DNA from: Novosphingobium sp.
GTDB lineage: Bacteria > Pseudomonadota > Alphaproteobacteria > Sphingomonadales > Sphingomonadaceae
Direction of reading: 5' to 3'
Assembly: GCA_017987575.1 (NCBI GenBank)
Contig: JAGNTK010000014.1
Span: forward strand, 1 to 34,248
Length of the DNA stretch: 34,248 nt
A model generated the notes under the pieces. It did not search any database and was not told the DNA's origin. It saw only the letters and a list, made by a program, of their open reading frames with translations. The translations under genes were made by a program, and so were the position numbers. Shown piece by piece: positions 15,565 through 24,169 of this stretch (the first letter of the stretch is position 1; each line of letters opens with the position of its first letter).

Positions 15565-16661
15565 TGGGCTGGCTCCTTCACCTCGATGGCGCCCCGGGCG
15601 ATCTGGTCGCGCTCAATGCTTTCGAACAAGGCCTTGAAGTTGCCCTCGCCAAAGCCTTCATCTTTCTTGCGCTGGATGAATTCGAAGAACACCGGGCCGA
15701 TTACGGTTTCGGAAAAGATCTGCAACAGCAGTCGCGGATCGCCTTCCGCGGTTGAGCCATCAAGCAGGATGCCCCGCTTCTGCAGCTCGCTCACCGGCTC
15801 GCCATGGCCGGGCAGACGCTCGTCGAGCATCGCGTAATAGGTCGGGTTCGGCGCGGTCATGAACGGCGTGCCAAGCGCTTTCAGCCTGTCCCAGCAGCCG
15901 AGCAAATCATCACAGGCGAAGGCGATGTGCTGTATCCCCTCGCCGTTGTACTGGCGCAGGAATTCCTCGATCTGTCCGCCGCCCGATGCACCTTCTTCAT
16001 TGAGCGGAATCCGGATCTTGCCGTCGGGCGCGGTCATCGCCCGGCTGGTCAGGCCGGTATATTCGCCCTTGATGTCGAAATAACGGATTTCGCGGAAACC
16101 AGCGATCCGCTCATAGAACGCACCCCAATGCGCCATCCGCCCGCCATAGACGTTGTGGGTCAGGTGATCGATAGTGTGAAAGCCCGCGCCGACCGGGTGG
16201 CGATCGACGCCGTCTTCATAAACGAAATCGATGTCATAGATCGACAGGTCGCCGTGTGCCTGACCTTCGTACCGGTCGATCAGGTAGATGATTGAACCGC
16301 CGATGCCGCGAATTGCGGGCAGCCGCAGCTCCATCGGTCCGGTGCGGACCTCGACCGGCTCAGCCCCGCGTTCGATCGCAGCGGCATAGGCCTTAGCCGC
16401 ATCCTTGACCCGCCAGCCCATCCCGCAGGCTGAAGCACCATGTTCGGCGGCGAAATAGGCGGCCGGGCTGCGTGGTTCGTAGTTGGCGATCAGGTTGATC
16501 CCACCCTGCCGCCACAGTTCGACTTGCTTGGAACGGTGGCGAGCGATCCGGGCGAAGCCCATCGCGGCGAAAACCGGCTCAAGCTGGCCCTGTTCCGGTG
16601 CGCAAAATTCGATGAATTCAAAGCCATCGAGGCCCAGCGGGTTGTCAAACAGGTCAGCCAT
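15561..16661 (-). CDS. hppD: 4-hydroxyphenylpyruvate dioxygenase
   Basis: A 366-residue enzyme of normal HPPD length that converts 4-hydroxyphenylpyruvate plus oxygen to homogentisate and CO2 in tyrosine catabolism, in the cytoplasm. The two VOC domains are clear. The iron ligands are His166 (TIDHLTHNV), His245 (GIQHIAFAC) and Glu327 (VFFEFIQRK). Also conserved are the C-terminal [18 protein letters not shown] block and the opening [12 protein letters not shown]. Start ATG 16661 is chosen because the domain begins there; an in-frame ATG at 16694 would lie in the promoter palindrome region. GGAG is 11 nt upstream. Homogentisate dioxygenase is not in the window. Confidence 0.97.
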   Translation of the reverse strand: MADLFDNPLGLDGFEFIEFCAPEQGQLEPVFAAMGFARIARHRSKQVELWRQGGINLIANYEPRSPAAYFAAEHGASACGMGWRVKDAAKAYAAAIERGAEPVEVRTGPMELRLPAIRGIGGSIIYLIDRYEGQAHGDLSIYDIDFVYEDGVDRHPVGAGFHTIDHLTHNVYGGRMAHWGAFYERIAGFREIRYFDIKGEYTGLTSRAMTAPDGKIRIPLNEEGASGGGQIEEFLRQYNGEGIQHIAFACDDLLGCWDRLKALGTPFMTAPNPTYYAMLDERLPGHGEPVSELQKRGILLDGSTAEGDPRLLLQIFSETVIGPVFFEFIQRKKDEGFGEGNFKALFESIERDQIARGAIEVKEPAQ

Positions 16662-16689
16662 GGCAAGCGATCTCCGAGGGAAAGGTGGT

Positions 16690-16726
16690 TGCAATTGTAA
16701 CTATAATTGCATGGCGACGGAGTCAA
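16690..16726 (-). promoter_or_regulatory. putative hppD promoter with operator-like inverted repeat
   Basis: In the 80-bp gap before hppD, TGCAATT (16690-16696) and AATTGCA (16705-16711) form a perfect 7-bp inverted repeat with an 8-bp spacer. On the minus strand TTGACT (16721-16726) is a good -35. Its -10 partner falls within the repeat (TAGTTA at 17-bp spacing, TATAGT at 15). A dyad across the -10 fits a repressor site, for example for a MarR, Lrp or IclR-type regulator; this is inferred. Confidence 0.5.
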
Positions 16727-16741
16727 GAGCAGCCGCGCCGA

Positions 16742-17884
16742 TCAATCGCGCGGTGGCAGCGTGGCGTAGTGCGCGAACAGCTGGGTGAAGTGTCCACGCA
16801 TCGTCTGAACCGGACTGGAAGTACGCGGCCAACCGCGGCTGGCCATTTCAAGAATCGCGGCAGCCAGAGCCTCGGGATCGGTTGCGGCATAGGCAATTCC
16901 GGCGCCGCCATCGGCATGGTCTGCCGCGCCGCCCCGGTCAGGGACGATCACCGGCACACCGCTGGCCCGGGCTTCTGCAGCTGATAGGCAGAATGTCTCT
17001 GCCTCACAGCCATGAACCAGCGCATCAGCGCTGGCAAGGATCGCGGCAAAGCGCGCGCGGTTACGTTCGGGCTTGAGCAGCTGGATATGCGGATTGCCGC
17101 CGATTGCTTTCAGGATCTTGCGCTCCTGCCCGCCGCCGCCGAGCAGTACCAGCCCGAGCGGGGCATCGGCGCTGGCCGCCATCACTGCGTCGATCACCAT
17201 CGGCCAGCGCTTCTCGGCAGAAAGCCGCCCAACCCCGATCAACAACCCTGCGCTCTCGGGCAGATCGCACAGCGCCAACAACTGCGCGCGCAGCGCCGGA
17301 TCGCGGTTTGCCGGGGCGAATACCCCTTCTTCTATCCCCATCGGCTGAAGTGAAGTGTTGGGTACGCCGCCCTCGGCCAGCCGGTCACGCAGTTCGCTGC
17401 TAGCGCAGACTACGGTTTCAAACTCGCCGCTCAGTCGCCGCAAGTGCTGCCAAAACGGCTCAAACCGTTTGTCGATCGTCTGCCGGCTGAACACCGGCTC
17501 GAACCAACGATAGGCATAGGCCGAAAGCGGATCGGCGTGCATAAACAAGGCGCGCGGGGCCTTGCCTTTCCAGCGCCCGACAATCGAGGGGCTGCGCCAT
17601 GGCGAGGAGACCTCGACGAAATCGGGCGCGAGCGCATCGAGAGCGTCGTGCAACGCGTCCTCATCGTCGAAATACCAGTAGTTCCGGTCAAGCGGAAAGC
17701 GCGGACTGGGGATCGTCACGATCCGCGCATTCGGTCCGCGCTCAATTACTTCGTACCGGTCGGCCGGGGCCAGAATGACAATCTCATGACCGAGCTGCGG
17801 CCCCAGCCGCAGCTTCTGCTCGACGTAGGTTTTCACCCCGCCGCCGTGCGGGGTGTAAAAAGCGCAGACGTCCACGATCCGCAT
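16742..17884 (-). CDS. GT4-type glycosyltransferase
   Basis: A 380-residue GT-B glycosyltransferase. The N-terminal half opens with MRIVDVCAFYTPHGGGVKTYV, the glycine-rich acceptor-side loop. The C-terminal half has GVGRLSAEKR (Arg220/Lys225 for nucleotide-sugar phosphates), LLGGGGQERKI and the EX7E motif (Glu296 to Glu304, ETFCLSAAE) followed by GVPVIVPD, all features of retaining GT4 enzymes. It is soluble or peripheral to the inner membrane. It lies 15 bp downstream of the DUF2141 gene and likely shares its transcript. Donor and acceptor are unknown; an envelope glycolipid or polysaccharide is plausible given the neighbours. Confidence 0.9.
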   Translation of the reverse strand: MRIVDVCAFYTPHGGGVKTYVEQKLRLGPQLGHEIVILAPADRYEVIERGPNARIVTIPSPRFPLDRNYWYFDDEDALHDALDALAPDFVEVSSPWRSPSIVGRWKGKAPRALFMHADPLSAYAYRWFEPVFSRQTIDKRFEPFWQHLRRLSGEFETVVCASSELRDRLAEGGVPNTSLQPMGIEEGVFAPANRDPALRAQLLALCDLPESAGLLIGVGRLSAEKRWPMVIDAVMAASADAPLGLVLLGGGGQERKILKAIGGNPHIQLLKPERNRARFAAILASADALVHGCEAETFCLSAAEARASGVPVIVPDRGGAADHADGGAGIAYAATDPEALAAAILEMASRGWPRTSSPVQTMRGHFTQLFAHYATLPPRD

Positions 17885-17899
17885 GGTCCGCGGCCAACC

Positions 17900-18430
17900 T
17901 TACTTGGTCTTCAGCGGCCCAACACCCAAACCCGACTTGTAGTTCATGACGATCGAGATCTTTGAAACCCCGCCGCTCTTGACCAGCATCCGGGCCGATG
18001 ACGCCTTTGGCTTGGACCAGCCGAGCTTGGGGTTGCCGGAAAAACCGATCCCGTCGATCTTCCAGCCGAACTTGCGGTTACTGTCACGGTCATGCAGCAG
18101 CGTGACGGCATAGGTGCCAGGTCCTGGAATGCGGACGCACAGCACAACCGGGCCGCTATCCGGGGTATCCACCTCTACCCGCCGAAAGGTTTTGCCAGCG
18201 GCGACCAGCACATTGTCATCGGCCAGGAAATCCTGATCGTTGGCCGGATAGACTTCCAGCTTCATCTTGCCAGTGCGGTCTTTCATGCCGACCGCTTCAA
18301 CCATCAGCGCCGGACCGCTTTCGCCAGCGCGGCAACGGCCTTCGGCTTTGCCAAGGTCTGGGGTGGAACGCAGCGCCGGTCCAGCCGCCAACAGCAGCGG
18401 CACCACTGCAAGCAAAACAACAGGCTTCAT
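17900..18430 (-). CDS. DUF2141 domain secreted protein
   Basis: A 176-residue protein with a signal peptide (MKPVVLLAVVPLLLAAGPA) and one DUF2141 beta-sandwich: KMKLEVYPANDQDFL, VLCVRIPGPGTYAVTLLHDRDSNRKFG and GIGFSGNPKLGWSKPKAS match the family consensus around the GxYAvxxxHDxNxN motif. Function is unknown; members are exported and may bind ligands or membranes. The ATG at 18430 overlaps the stop of the upstream membrane-protein gene by 4 bp (ATGA), so the two are made together. A 15-bp gap leads to the GT4 gene. Confidence 0.88.
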   Translation of the reverse strand: MKPVVLLAVVPLLLAAGPALRSTPDLGKAEGRCRAGESGPALMVEAVGMKDRTGKMKLEVYPANDQDFLADDNVLVAAGKTFRRVEVDTPDSGPVVLCVRIPGPGTYAVTLLHDRDSNRKFGWKIDGIGFSGNPKLGWSKPKASSARMLVKSGGVSKISIVMNYKSGLGVGPLKTK

Positions 18431-19362
18431 TTCACTTTCTCCGCATCAATCAGATCCAGCGCGGCAAACAGCGCGCCGACTACCAAATGGGTTATCAAAA
18501 GCAGCACCGCCATGAAAGTCATCAAACTGGCGATTTCAACGTCATGACCCAACAGAAACACCGCAATCCCGGCAAATACCACGTCCTTGTTCGGCAGCAG
18601 CGGCAGACGTGAAACCAGCATCCGCAGCGTCGCCATAATCACCCACAGCGTCATTTCGACCTCTGGCAAGACCAGATGCCACATCCACGCTGAGAGCATG
18701 ACGTAGGCTACGATGCGAGCGAAGTGGACGGCGGAGATAAACCACAGATCTCTTTTCGGCAGGCTGAACAATTTCTTGCGAAACAGCAGGATCGCAAACG
18801 AGGTGACCAGCACGACCCCCAGCGAAATGAACACGGTCTTGCCTTCAAGGCCCAACTGCCCCGAAGCGATTAGCGGCCAGGCCCAGACCAGCATCGCCAG
18901 CGTGGCAAAGTTGCCAACCAGCGCCGAAAGGATCGTCACATCTTTGATCGCCCCGAACGGTGCGGTCACGAATTTCAACCGGGCGCGGGCCCAGGCATAG
19001 AATTGTGCCTCGCCCAAATAACCGAGCAGCAGCTCATTTGAGACCAGCTTGCGAACTAGCGCGCCCGTCCCGGCCACCAAAGGCATGTCCCACAACCGAC
19101 GGTAGATTAGCCATTCGCTAAGTGGAGGAATCAAGTAGAATAACGCGAACAGCGCCCAGAACCCCGGGTAGGTAGGGCTCATATCAGCCACCGCTTCGAA
19201 TGACAGGTCGCGGAATTGCAAAACCACGGCGATCAACATCGCCAGCGAAACCAGCATCGAGAACAGCCCCGCCATGCGTGAACGGTTCTTGTCGTCGACC
19301 ACTTCAAGTGGGACGTCGATACGGGGCAGGCCCACGCCGGATGCCACGGTCTCATCAGTCAT
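18427..19362 (-). CDS. unrecognised multi-span inner-membrane protein
   Basis: A 311-residue protein with about 7-8 hydrophobic spans (for example RMAGLFSMLVSLAMLIAVVL, FWALFALFYLIPPLSEWLIY, GKTVFISLGVVLVTSFAILL and a C-terminal pair). I do not recognise a defined family. The layout, with IPPLSEWLIYRRLW and LRMLVSRLPLLPNKD, recalls the flippase-like membrane domain of lysylphosphatidylglycerol synthase (UPF0104), but no strong motif is visible. AAAGGG precedes the ATG at 19362. It is coupled by ATGA to the DUF2141 gene and transcribed with a GT4, so a role in moving or modifying an envelope lipid is a reasonable guess. It is divergent from the second GT4 across 177 bp. Confidence 0.8.
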   Translation of the reverse strand: MTDETVASGVGLPRIDVPLEVVDDKNRSRMAGLFSMLVSLAMLIAVVLQFRDLSFEAVADMSPTYPGFWALFALFYLIPPLSEWLIYRRLWDMPLVAGTGALVRKLVSNELLLGYLGEAQFYAWARARLKFVTAPFGAIKDVTILSALVGNFATLAMLVWAWPLIASGQLGLEGKTVFISLGVVLVTSFAILLFRKKLFSLPKRDLWFISAVHFARIVAYVMLSAWMWHLVLPEVEMTLWVIMATLRMLVSRLPLLPNKDVVFAGIAVFLLGHDVEIASLMTFMAVLLLITHLVVGALFAALDLIDAEKVK

Positions 19363-19539
19363 CGACTAAGGCCCTTTAGTGCATCTGCGCGCCCAAAGCC
19401 GCCCCATGGCGCTCGGGCAATGAACAGCAAGTGAATTGTGTTCCCGTTAGTCGCTCGCCAGGTCAATTGCAAAGCCCCCGCTGCCCTGCAACCAGCAGAG
19501 TCTTGCCACCAGCCGCCATCCCGGCCAGACGAACACAAC

Positions 19540-20649
19540 ATGCACATTGTGATCCCCATTCATGACTTCTCCGCCGGCGGTACCGAGGTTATCGCCTTTC
19601 GTCTGGCGGCAGCATGGCGGGCAACAGGCCACCAGGTGAGCGTGCTCGCAGGCGATCTTGCTGGAACCATGCGCGCCCGCCTGCCTGATAACATAGCATC
19701 GGTCGTCATCAATCCCCCGGTGCCGCGCAGCGCCTTGAGCCGCCTAAGGCTTGGCCAGGCAATGGTGCCCGAGCTGAACGCACTAAAGCCTGATGTGGTA
19801 TTCTTGCCCGGCGCGTTTCACTTCATTCTCGCGCACGCCTTCAGGCGCGCGCTGCCGCATGTGCCGATCGTGGCCAAGCTGAGCAACCCGCTGATCCCTT
19901 CGCCCGTTGCCGCGCGGGTCGCGGGACTTGCCGGGCGCGCCTTGCTGCGCCGCTACCTCGCACCGATCGACGTCATCGCAGCAATGTCGCTTGGGCTTGA
20001 AACAGAACTGCGCGGTCAGGTTCCGGGCCAGCACGTCTGCACGATCTATGATCCAAATGTGCCCGATACCGTATGCCCCCCGGCAATGCGCGACCGCCGC
20101 GAAAATGAGGGCGAGATTACCTTGCTCGCGATTGCCCGGCTCGAACCGCAAAAGCACCTTGAACTGGCTATCGATGCGTTGGCCCTGCTGCGCACCACAC
20201 GCACGGCCCGGCTCACAATCCTGGGCGAGGGAGCTCTGCGTTCAAAGCTTGAGCGGCACGCCGCGCGACGCGGTGTATCGAGCAGCGTGGCGATGCCGGG
20301 TTACGCCGACCCTATTGCCGGTCCACTCGGAAAAGCCGATCTCTTGTTGGTTTCCTCGCGCTATGAAGGTGGACCCGCGACGGCGGTTGAAGCACTGGCG
20401 GCCGGGGTTCCAGTCGTAAGCACCGATTGTTCGCTTTTCCTGCATGATCTAATCACCAGTCCGCGCCTCGGTCGGTTGACGGAGCACACCCCCGAAGCAC
20501 TTGTTGGAGCCGTGCTGGCGCAAATGCAGGAGGAGCCAGCCGAGGCGCAGGAGCTATCGACCGCAATTGCCCGGTGCCGTTATGGCAAATCTGCCAATGA
20601 TTATCTGGCCCTGTTTGAACGCCTGAGAGCTCAGAGCAAGTCCGCATAG
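19540..20649 (+). CDS. GT4-type glycosyltransferase
   Basis: A 369-residue GT-B enzyme. ATG 19540 is chosen because MHIVIPIHDFSAGGTEVIAF is the canonical first strand and glycine loop of GT4 enzymes; in-frame extension to 19438 adds 34 residues without family likeness. The C-terminal domain shows LLAIARLEPQKHLELAIDAL, LTILGEGALRSKLE, GKADLLLVSSRYEGGP and the EX7E motif EGGPATAVE followed by AAGVPVVST. Two neighbouring GT4 genes on opposite strands suggest a two-step glycan assembly. Its last 19 bp overlap the end of the convergent deacetylase gene. Substrates are unknown. Confidence 0.9.
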   Translation: MHIVIPIHDFSAGGTEVIAFRLAAAWRATGHQVSVLAGDLAGTMRARLPDNIASVVINPPVPRSALSRLRLGQAMVPELNALKPDVVFLPGAFHFILAHAFRRALPHVPIVAKLSNPLIPSPVAARVAGLAGRALLRRYLAPIDVIAAMSLGLETELRGQVPGQHVCTIYDPNVPDTVCPPAMRDRRENEGEITLLAIARLEPQKHLELAIDALALLRTTRTARLTILGEGALRSKLERHAARRGVSSSVAMPGYADPIAGPLGKADLLLVSSRYEGGPATAVEALAAGVPVVSTDCSLFLHDLITSPRLGRLTEHTPEALVGAVLAQMQEEPAEAQELSTAIARCRYGKSANDYLALFERLRAQSKSA

Positions 20650-21362
20650 CGCCCGGCTGGACGACGCTTCGCAAAGGCCGAGTAAGTGGCCTCTATGCTG
20701 TCAATCAGCGCAGGCACGGTGGTATCGCCGGGGTGAACCGCTATCCGCATCACTTTCTGCGGATGGAGCGCAGCACGGGCCAGTCCGGCGAAGAACAGCG
20801 AGGACAGCTGGCGCGGGCGTGATCGGCTGGCCCAGGTGATCACCGGGCCTTTGGCCAGCACTTTGCCCGTCGCAGGCTGCCAGACTTTCATGTGATCTTC
20901 GGCGAGCGCAAAGCCGTTATCGCCCAGCGCTTCCAGTGCGCCGGGGCCATAGAGCCAAGCTGGGGCAATGAAACCCGCAGCACTCCGCCCGATCGCGTCC
21001 TCTACCAGCTTGCGGCCATCGGCCATCCGGCGGCTGGCCTCCGCGCGGGTCAGCCCCAGAAACTCACCCTCGCCCGCCGTCATGTGTTTGGCCTTGAACG
21101 ATGCAGCACCGGAGTGGGTCGCAAGGTCCTTGTGGAACCAACCGTGGACGAACATTTCGACGCCAGCATCGGCCCAGCAGCGCAGGCGCCGCTGGAACGC
21201 TGGATTGGTGCTGAGCGGTGCCTCGCCCCAATGATCGGGCACTACCAGCATTGCGAACTTCGGCCCGCCCAGAATGCGGCTAAGCTGGTCAGCCAATTGG
21301 TCGATTTCCCGCTCAAACCGGGGGCCGACATCGTGGATCGAGGCAAGCAGTATCTTGCCCAT
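20631..21362 (-). CDS. DUF2334-type polysaccharide deacetylase family protein
   Basis: A 243-residue protein of the NodB-like/DUF2334 group. LLASIHDVGPRF carries the metal-binding aspartate, and VEMFVHGWFHKD carries the two histidines of the HxxxH motif. GFIAPAWLYGP corresponds to the catalytic motif 3 and VMRIAVHPGDT to the last conserved histidine. No signal peptide is present, so it is likely cytoplasmic. It may remove acetyl groups from an envelope sugar intermediate. ATG 21362 overlaps the agmatine deiminase stop as TGATG; a GTG one codon earlier is an alternative. Its 3' end overlaps the convergent GT4 by 19 bp. Confidence 0.85.
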   Translation of the reverse strand: MGKILLASIHDVGPRFEREIDQLADQLSRILGGPKFAMLVVPDHWGEAPLSTNPAFQRRLRCWADAGVEMFVHGWFHKDLATHSGAASFKAKHMTAGEGEFLGLTRAEASRRMADGRKLVEDAIGRSAAGFIAPAWLYGPGALEALGDNGFALAEDHMKVWQPATGKVLAKGPVITWASRSRPRQLSSLFFAGLARAALHPQKVMRIAVHPGDTTVPALIDSIEATYSAFAKRRPAGRYADLL

Positions 21363-22348
21363 CACAGCACCGGCATCTGCTGGCTGGCGCAGTGAAAACT
21401 GCCCCCGCCCGCCAGCACAGCGTCGGCCATGATCCCCACGACTTCACGGTCCGGGAACAGTTCGGCCACGGCGGCAACGCCGTCAGCGTCGTGAACCGAA
21501 CCATAGACTGGCACCACCACCAGATGCGTCGTGATCGCGAAATTCATGTAACTGGCGGGTTCAATCCGGCCATCCGATTCCACCCGCCCGGGCGAAGGCA
21601 CTTCACGCACCGTTACCCCGAACGCCTCAGCCCGCGTCTTGGCATCGGCATAGATCGCCGCGTTGGGATCATCCGCCCCGGTGGCACGCGGCAGTGCCAG
21701 CACATTCGGCGCGACAAACCGCGCGAGATTGTCGACGTGGCCATCGGTGTGGTCGTTGATCAGCCCGTCACCCAGCCATAGTATCCGCTCAAAACCAAGG
21801 TCTCGCGCCAACCGGCCCTCGATCCCGGATCGGGTCAAATGCGGGTTGCGGTTGGGATTGAGCAAGCATTGCTCGGTCGTCACCACCAGTCCGGTGCCGT
21901 CGCAATCGAGCGCCCCGCCTTCAAGCACCCAGTCGGCGCTGGCGATCGGCAATCCGGCACTTTCCGCCAATTCCGCGCCGATCTCCTGATCACCGTCCAT
22001 CAAATACTTGCCGCCCCAGCCGTTGAAGCGAAACCGCTGGGCCACGGCTTTGCCTCCACGCTCCACCACCAAAGGCCCGGTATCGCGCAGCCAGATATCG
22101 CCATAGCGGCGAACCTCGAGCTTCACCACCGCAGAGCACAGCGCCTCTGCACGTGCGCGGTTGGCCTCATCACGCACGACCAGCCGGACTTCCTGCCCGC
22201 TTGCGGCCACCGCATTGGCGAAGTCGGCAATCTGCTCCTGCGCGCGGCCCAGAAACCCTGGCCACTCCTCCGCATCATGCGGAAAGCCGATCCACAACCA
22301 GTGCTGCGGATGCCATTCGGGGGGCATCCGCACAGCTGCTTCGCTCAT
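21362..22348 (-). CDS. aguA: agmatine deiminase
   Basis: A 328-residue member of the guanidino-group-modifying/peptidylarginine-deiminase-like family that hydrolyses agmatine to N-carbamoylputrescine and ammonia, feeding putrescine synthesis in the cytoplasm. The MPPEWHPQHWLWIGFPHDAEEW opening, YGDIWLRDTGP at 82-92, the LEGG block with Glu143, HTDGHVDN (His200, Asp202, His204) and the C-terminal GGGSFHCASQQMP with nucleophile Cys320 are all present. GGGAAG is found upstream inside the M28 gene end; the gap to that gene is only 4 bp, so M28, aguA and the deacetylase read as one unit. N-carbamoylputrescine amidase is not in the window. Confidence 0.95.
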   Translation of the reverse strand: MSEAAVRMPPEWHPQHWLWIGFPHDAEEWPGFLGRAQEQIADFANAVAASGQEVRLVVRDEANRARAEALCSAVVKLEVRRYGDIWLRDTGPLVVERGGKAVAQRFRFNGWGGKYLMDGDQEIGAELAESAGLPIASADWVLEGGALDCDGTGLVVTTEQCLLNPNRNPHLTRSGIEGRLARDLGFERILWLGDGLINDHTDGHVDNLARFVAPNVLALPRATGADDPNAAIYADAKTRAEAFGVTVREVPSPGRVESDGRIEPASYMNFAITTHLVVVPVYGSVHDADGVAAVAELFPDREVVGIMADAVLAGGGSFHCASQQMPVL

Positions 22349-22352
22349 CGGC

Positions 22353-24044
22353 CTACTTCCCGCCGCGGCTCTTGTCGCGGATCAGACGGAATTCGTCACC
22401 CCGATGCCAGTTGGGCCAAGCGCTGGACATCGCCAGACTGCGCCCGAGGCGGTAATAGAGCGCGGCATCCTGCTGCGGGCCGGTCCAGTCCCAATTGGGA
22501 TCATATTCGTCGCTCGGCTGGTGATACTGGTGCTCGGTGTAGTGCTCACCATAGGCCTCACCTGCTGCCTTGCCGCCCTTTACCCAATCACTGCCGCGCC
22601 CGACGGCGAACATAGGAACGCCGAGCTTGGCGAAGCTGAAATGGTCGCTGCGATAGTAATAGCCGCGCTCCGAATGGTCCTCTGGCGTTTGATAGAGCCC
22701 CATCACTTTCATCGCGGCCTTCAGGAACGCGGTTAGCTCAGACTTGTCCCCACCGGTGACCTGCGCATCGCGGCTGGCGCTGCCGGGGGAAAGTGCGTCC
22801 ATGTTGACCCCGCCGACGGTCTTGGCCAGCGGATAGACCGGGTTTTCGGCGTAGTACTTGGAGCCGAGCAAGCCTGATTCCTCCAGAGTCACCGCCAGAA
22901 ACACCTGACTGCGCGCTGCAGGGCCGGCCTTCTGGTTGGCTTCGGCAATCGCCACCATCGCCCCGATCCCGGTCGCATTATCAACCGCACCATTGCAGAT
23001 ATCATCGCCGGTCTTGTCCGGGGTGCAGCGGCCGAGATGATCCCAGTGTCCGGTATAAAGGACATATTCGTTCGGGTGAGTTTTGCCCGGCATGATCCCG
23101 ATCACATTGCGGCTGACCGCACGCTTGATCGCGTTGTCAAAACTGAGGCTGCCTTTGGCATTCAGCGCGACCGGCTTGAATCCCTTGACTTTGGCGGCCT
23201 TGTCGAGAGCGGCAAAGTCTTGTCCACTGGCCTTGAAGATCGCCTCGGCAACGCCCCTTTGCATCCAGCCATTGGCCTGTGTGTTGCTCATCCCGTTGTC
23301 AGCCGACTGGATGAACAGCTGCGGCCCGGTCCAGCTGGAATTGACCACCTGCCAGCCATAAGCCGCCGGAAACGTGTCATGGACGATCAGCGCGCCCGCC
23401 GCGCCCTGCCGTGCAGCTTCCTCGTACTTGTAAGTCCAGCGGCCGTAATAGGTCATCCGCTTGCCCTTGAAGAGGCCGGTCTCATCCTTCGCCGCATAGT
23501 CCGGATCATTGACCAGAATGACCGCGATCTTGCCCTTCATGTCGATCCCGGCATAGTCGTTCCAGCCGAGTTCAGGCGCGTTGATACCGTGGCCGACGAA
23601 CACCAGCGGCGCATCTTTCAGTTCGGTTCTGGGCGTGATCCGGTACGACCCGGCGACAAAATCCTTGCCGAAGTCAAAGTCCATCGCCTGCCCGGCGACA
23701 TCGATATGGAGGCCGCTGGGCTTTTCCGCCGCGATTTCCACCGTGGGCACTTCCTGCACCCAACTCCCCTTGTTGCCAGGCTGCAATCCCGCCGCTTTGT
23801 AGCGCTGGATGATATAGGCCACCGTCTTGTCTTCGCCTGCCGTGGTGGGGCCGCGCCCTTCATAGGCATCCGAAGACAGCTCACGCGTGACAGACTGCAT
23901 CGTGTCGATCGAAATCACCGGGGCCGCGATCTGCGGGATCGGCATGGCCCCGCCCTTGGGTGCGCGGGCCGAAACCCCCGCAGCCAGAGCCGCCGCGGCG
24001 CCCAGCGCGATGGCAGAGACGAAAGTCAAACGAGAGAATTGCAT
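22353..24044 (-). CDS. secreted M28 family zinc peptidase with PA domain
   Basis: A 563-residue exported peptidase. ATG 24044 gives a clean signal peptide (MQFSRLTFVSAIALGAAAAL, cleaved near residue 26); an in-frame upstream extension covers the divergent glnE start and is not credible. A protease-associated insert spans roughly residues 140-300 (LVFVGHGI, DYAGIDMKGKIAVILVND, GAAGALIVHD). The M28 zinc ligands and catalytic residues are visible: His333/Asp335 (YTGHWDHLG), Asp355 (GAVDNATG), Glu388/Glu389 (TLEESGLLGS), Asp416 (GGVNMDAL) and a late histidine in EHQYHQPSDE. It likely acts as an aminopeptidase in the periplasm, trimming peptides. It is first of the M28-aguA-deacetylase gene run. 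Confidence 0.94.
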   Translation of the reverse strand: MQFSRLTFVSAIALGAAAALAAGVSARAPKGGAMPIPQIAAPVISIDTMQSVTRELSSDAYEGRGPTTAGEDKTVAYIIQRYKAAGLQPGNKGSWVQEVPTVEIAAEKPSGLHIDVAGQAMDFDFGKDFVAGSYRITPRTELKDAPLVFVGHGINAPELGWNDYAGIDMKGKIAVILVNDPDYAAKDETGLFKGKRMTYYGRWTYKYEEAARQGAAGALIVHDTFPAAYGWQVVNSSWTGPQLFIQSADNGMSNTQANGWMQRGVAEAIFKASGQDFAALDKAAKVKGFKPVALNAKGSLSFDNAIKRAVSRNVIGIMPGKTHPNEYVLYTGHWDHLGRCTPDKTGDDICNGAVDNATGIGAMVAIAEANQKAGPAARSQVFLAVTLEESGLLGSKYYAENPVYPLAKTVGGVNMDALSPGSASRDAQVTGGDKSELTAFLKAAMKVMGLYQTPEDHSERGYYYRSDHFSFAKLGVPMFAVGRGSDWVKGGKAAGEAYGEHYTEHQYHQPSDEYDPNWDWTGPQQDAALYYRLGRSLAMSSAWPNWHRGDEFRLIRDKSRGGK

Positions 24045-24169
24045 CGGGGAACACCCTTGTGCTGGAGCAACGATTGCGCGCTGTCTGGCAAAGCCCCGCC
24101 CCATGTGCAAGGCCGCCAAGACGAACGACTTGATTGCGCGGGCGCAAAGCGGCATCGCCGGAATTGACC

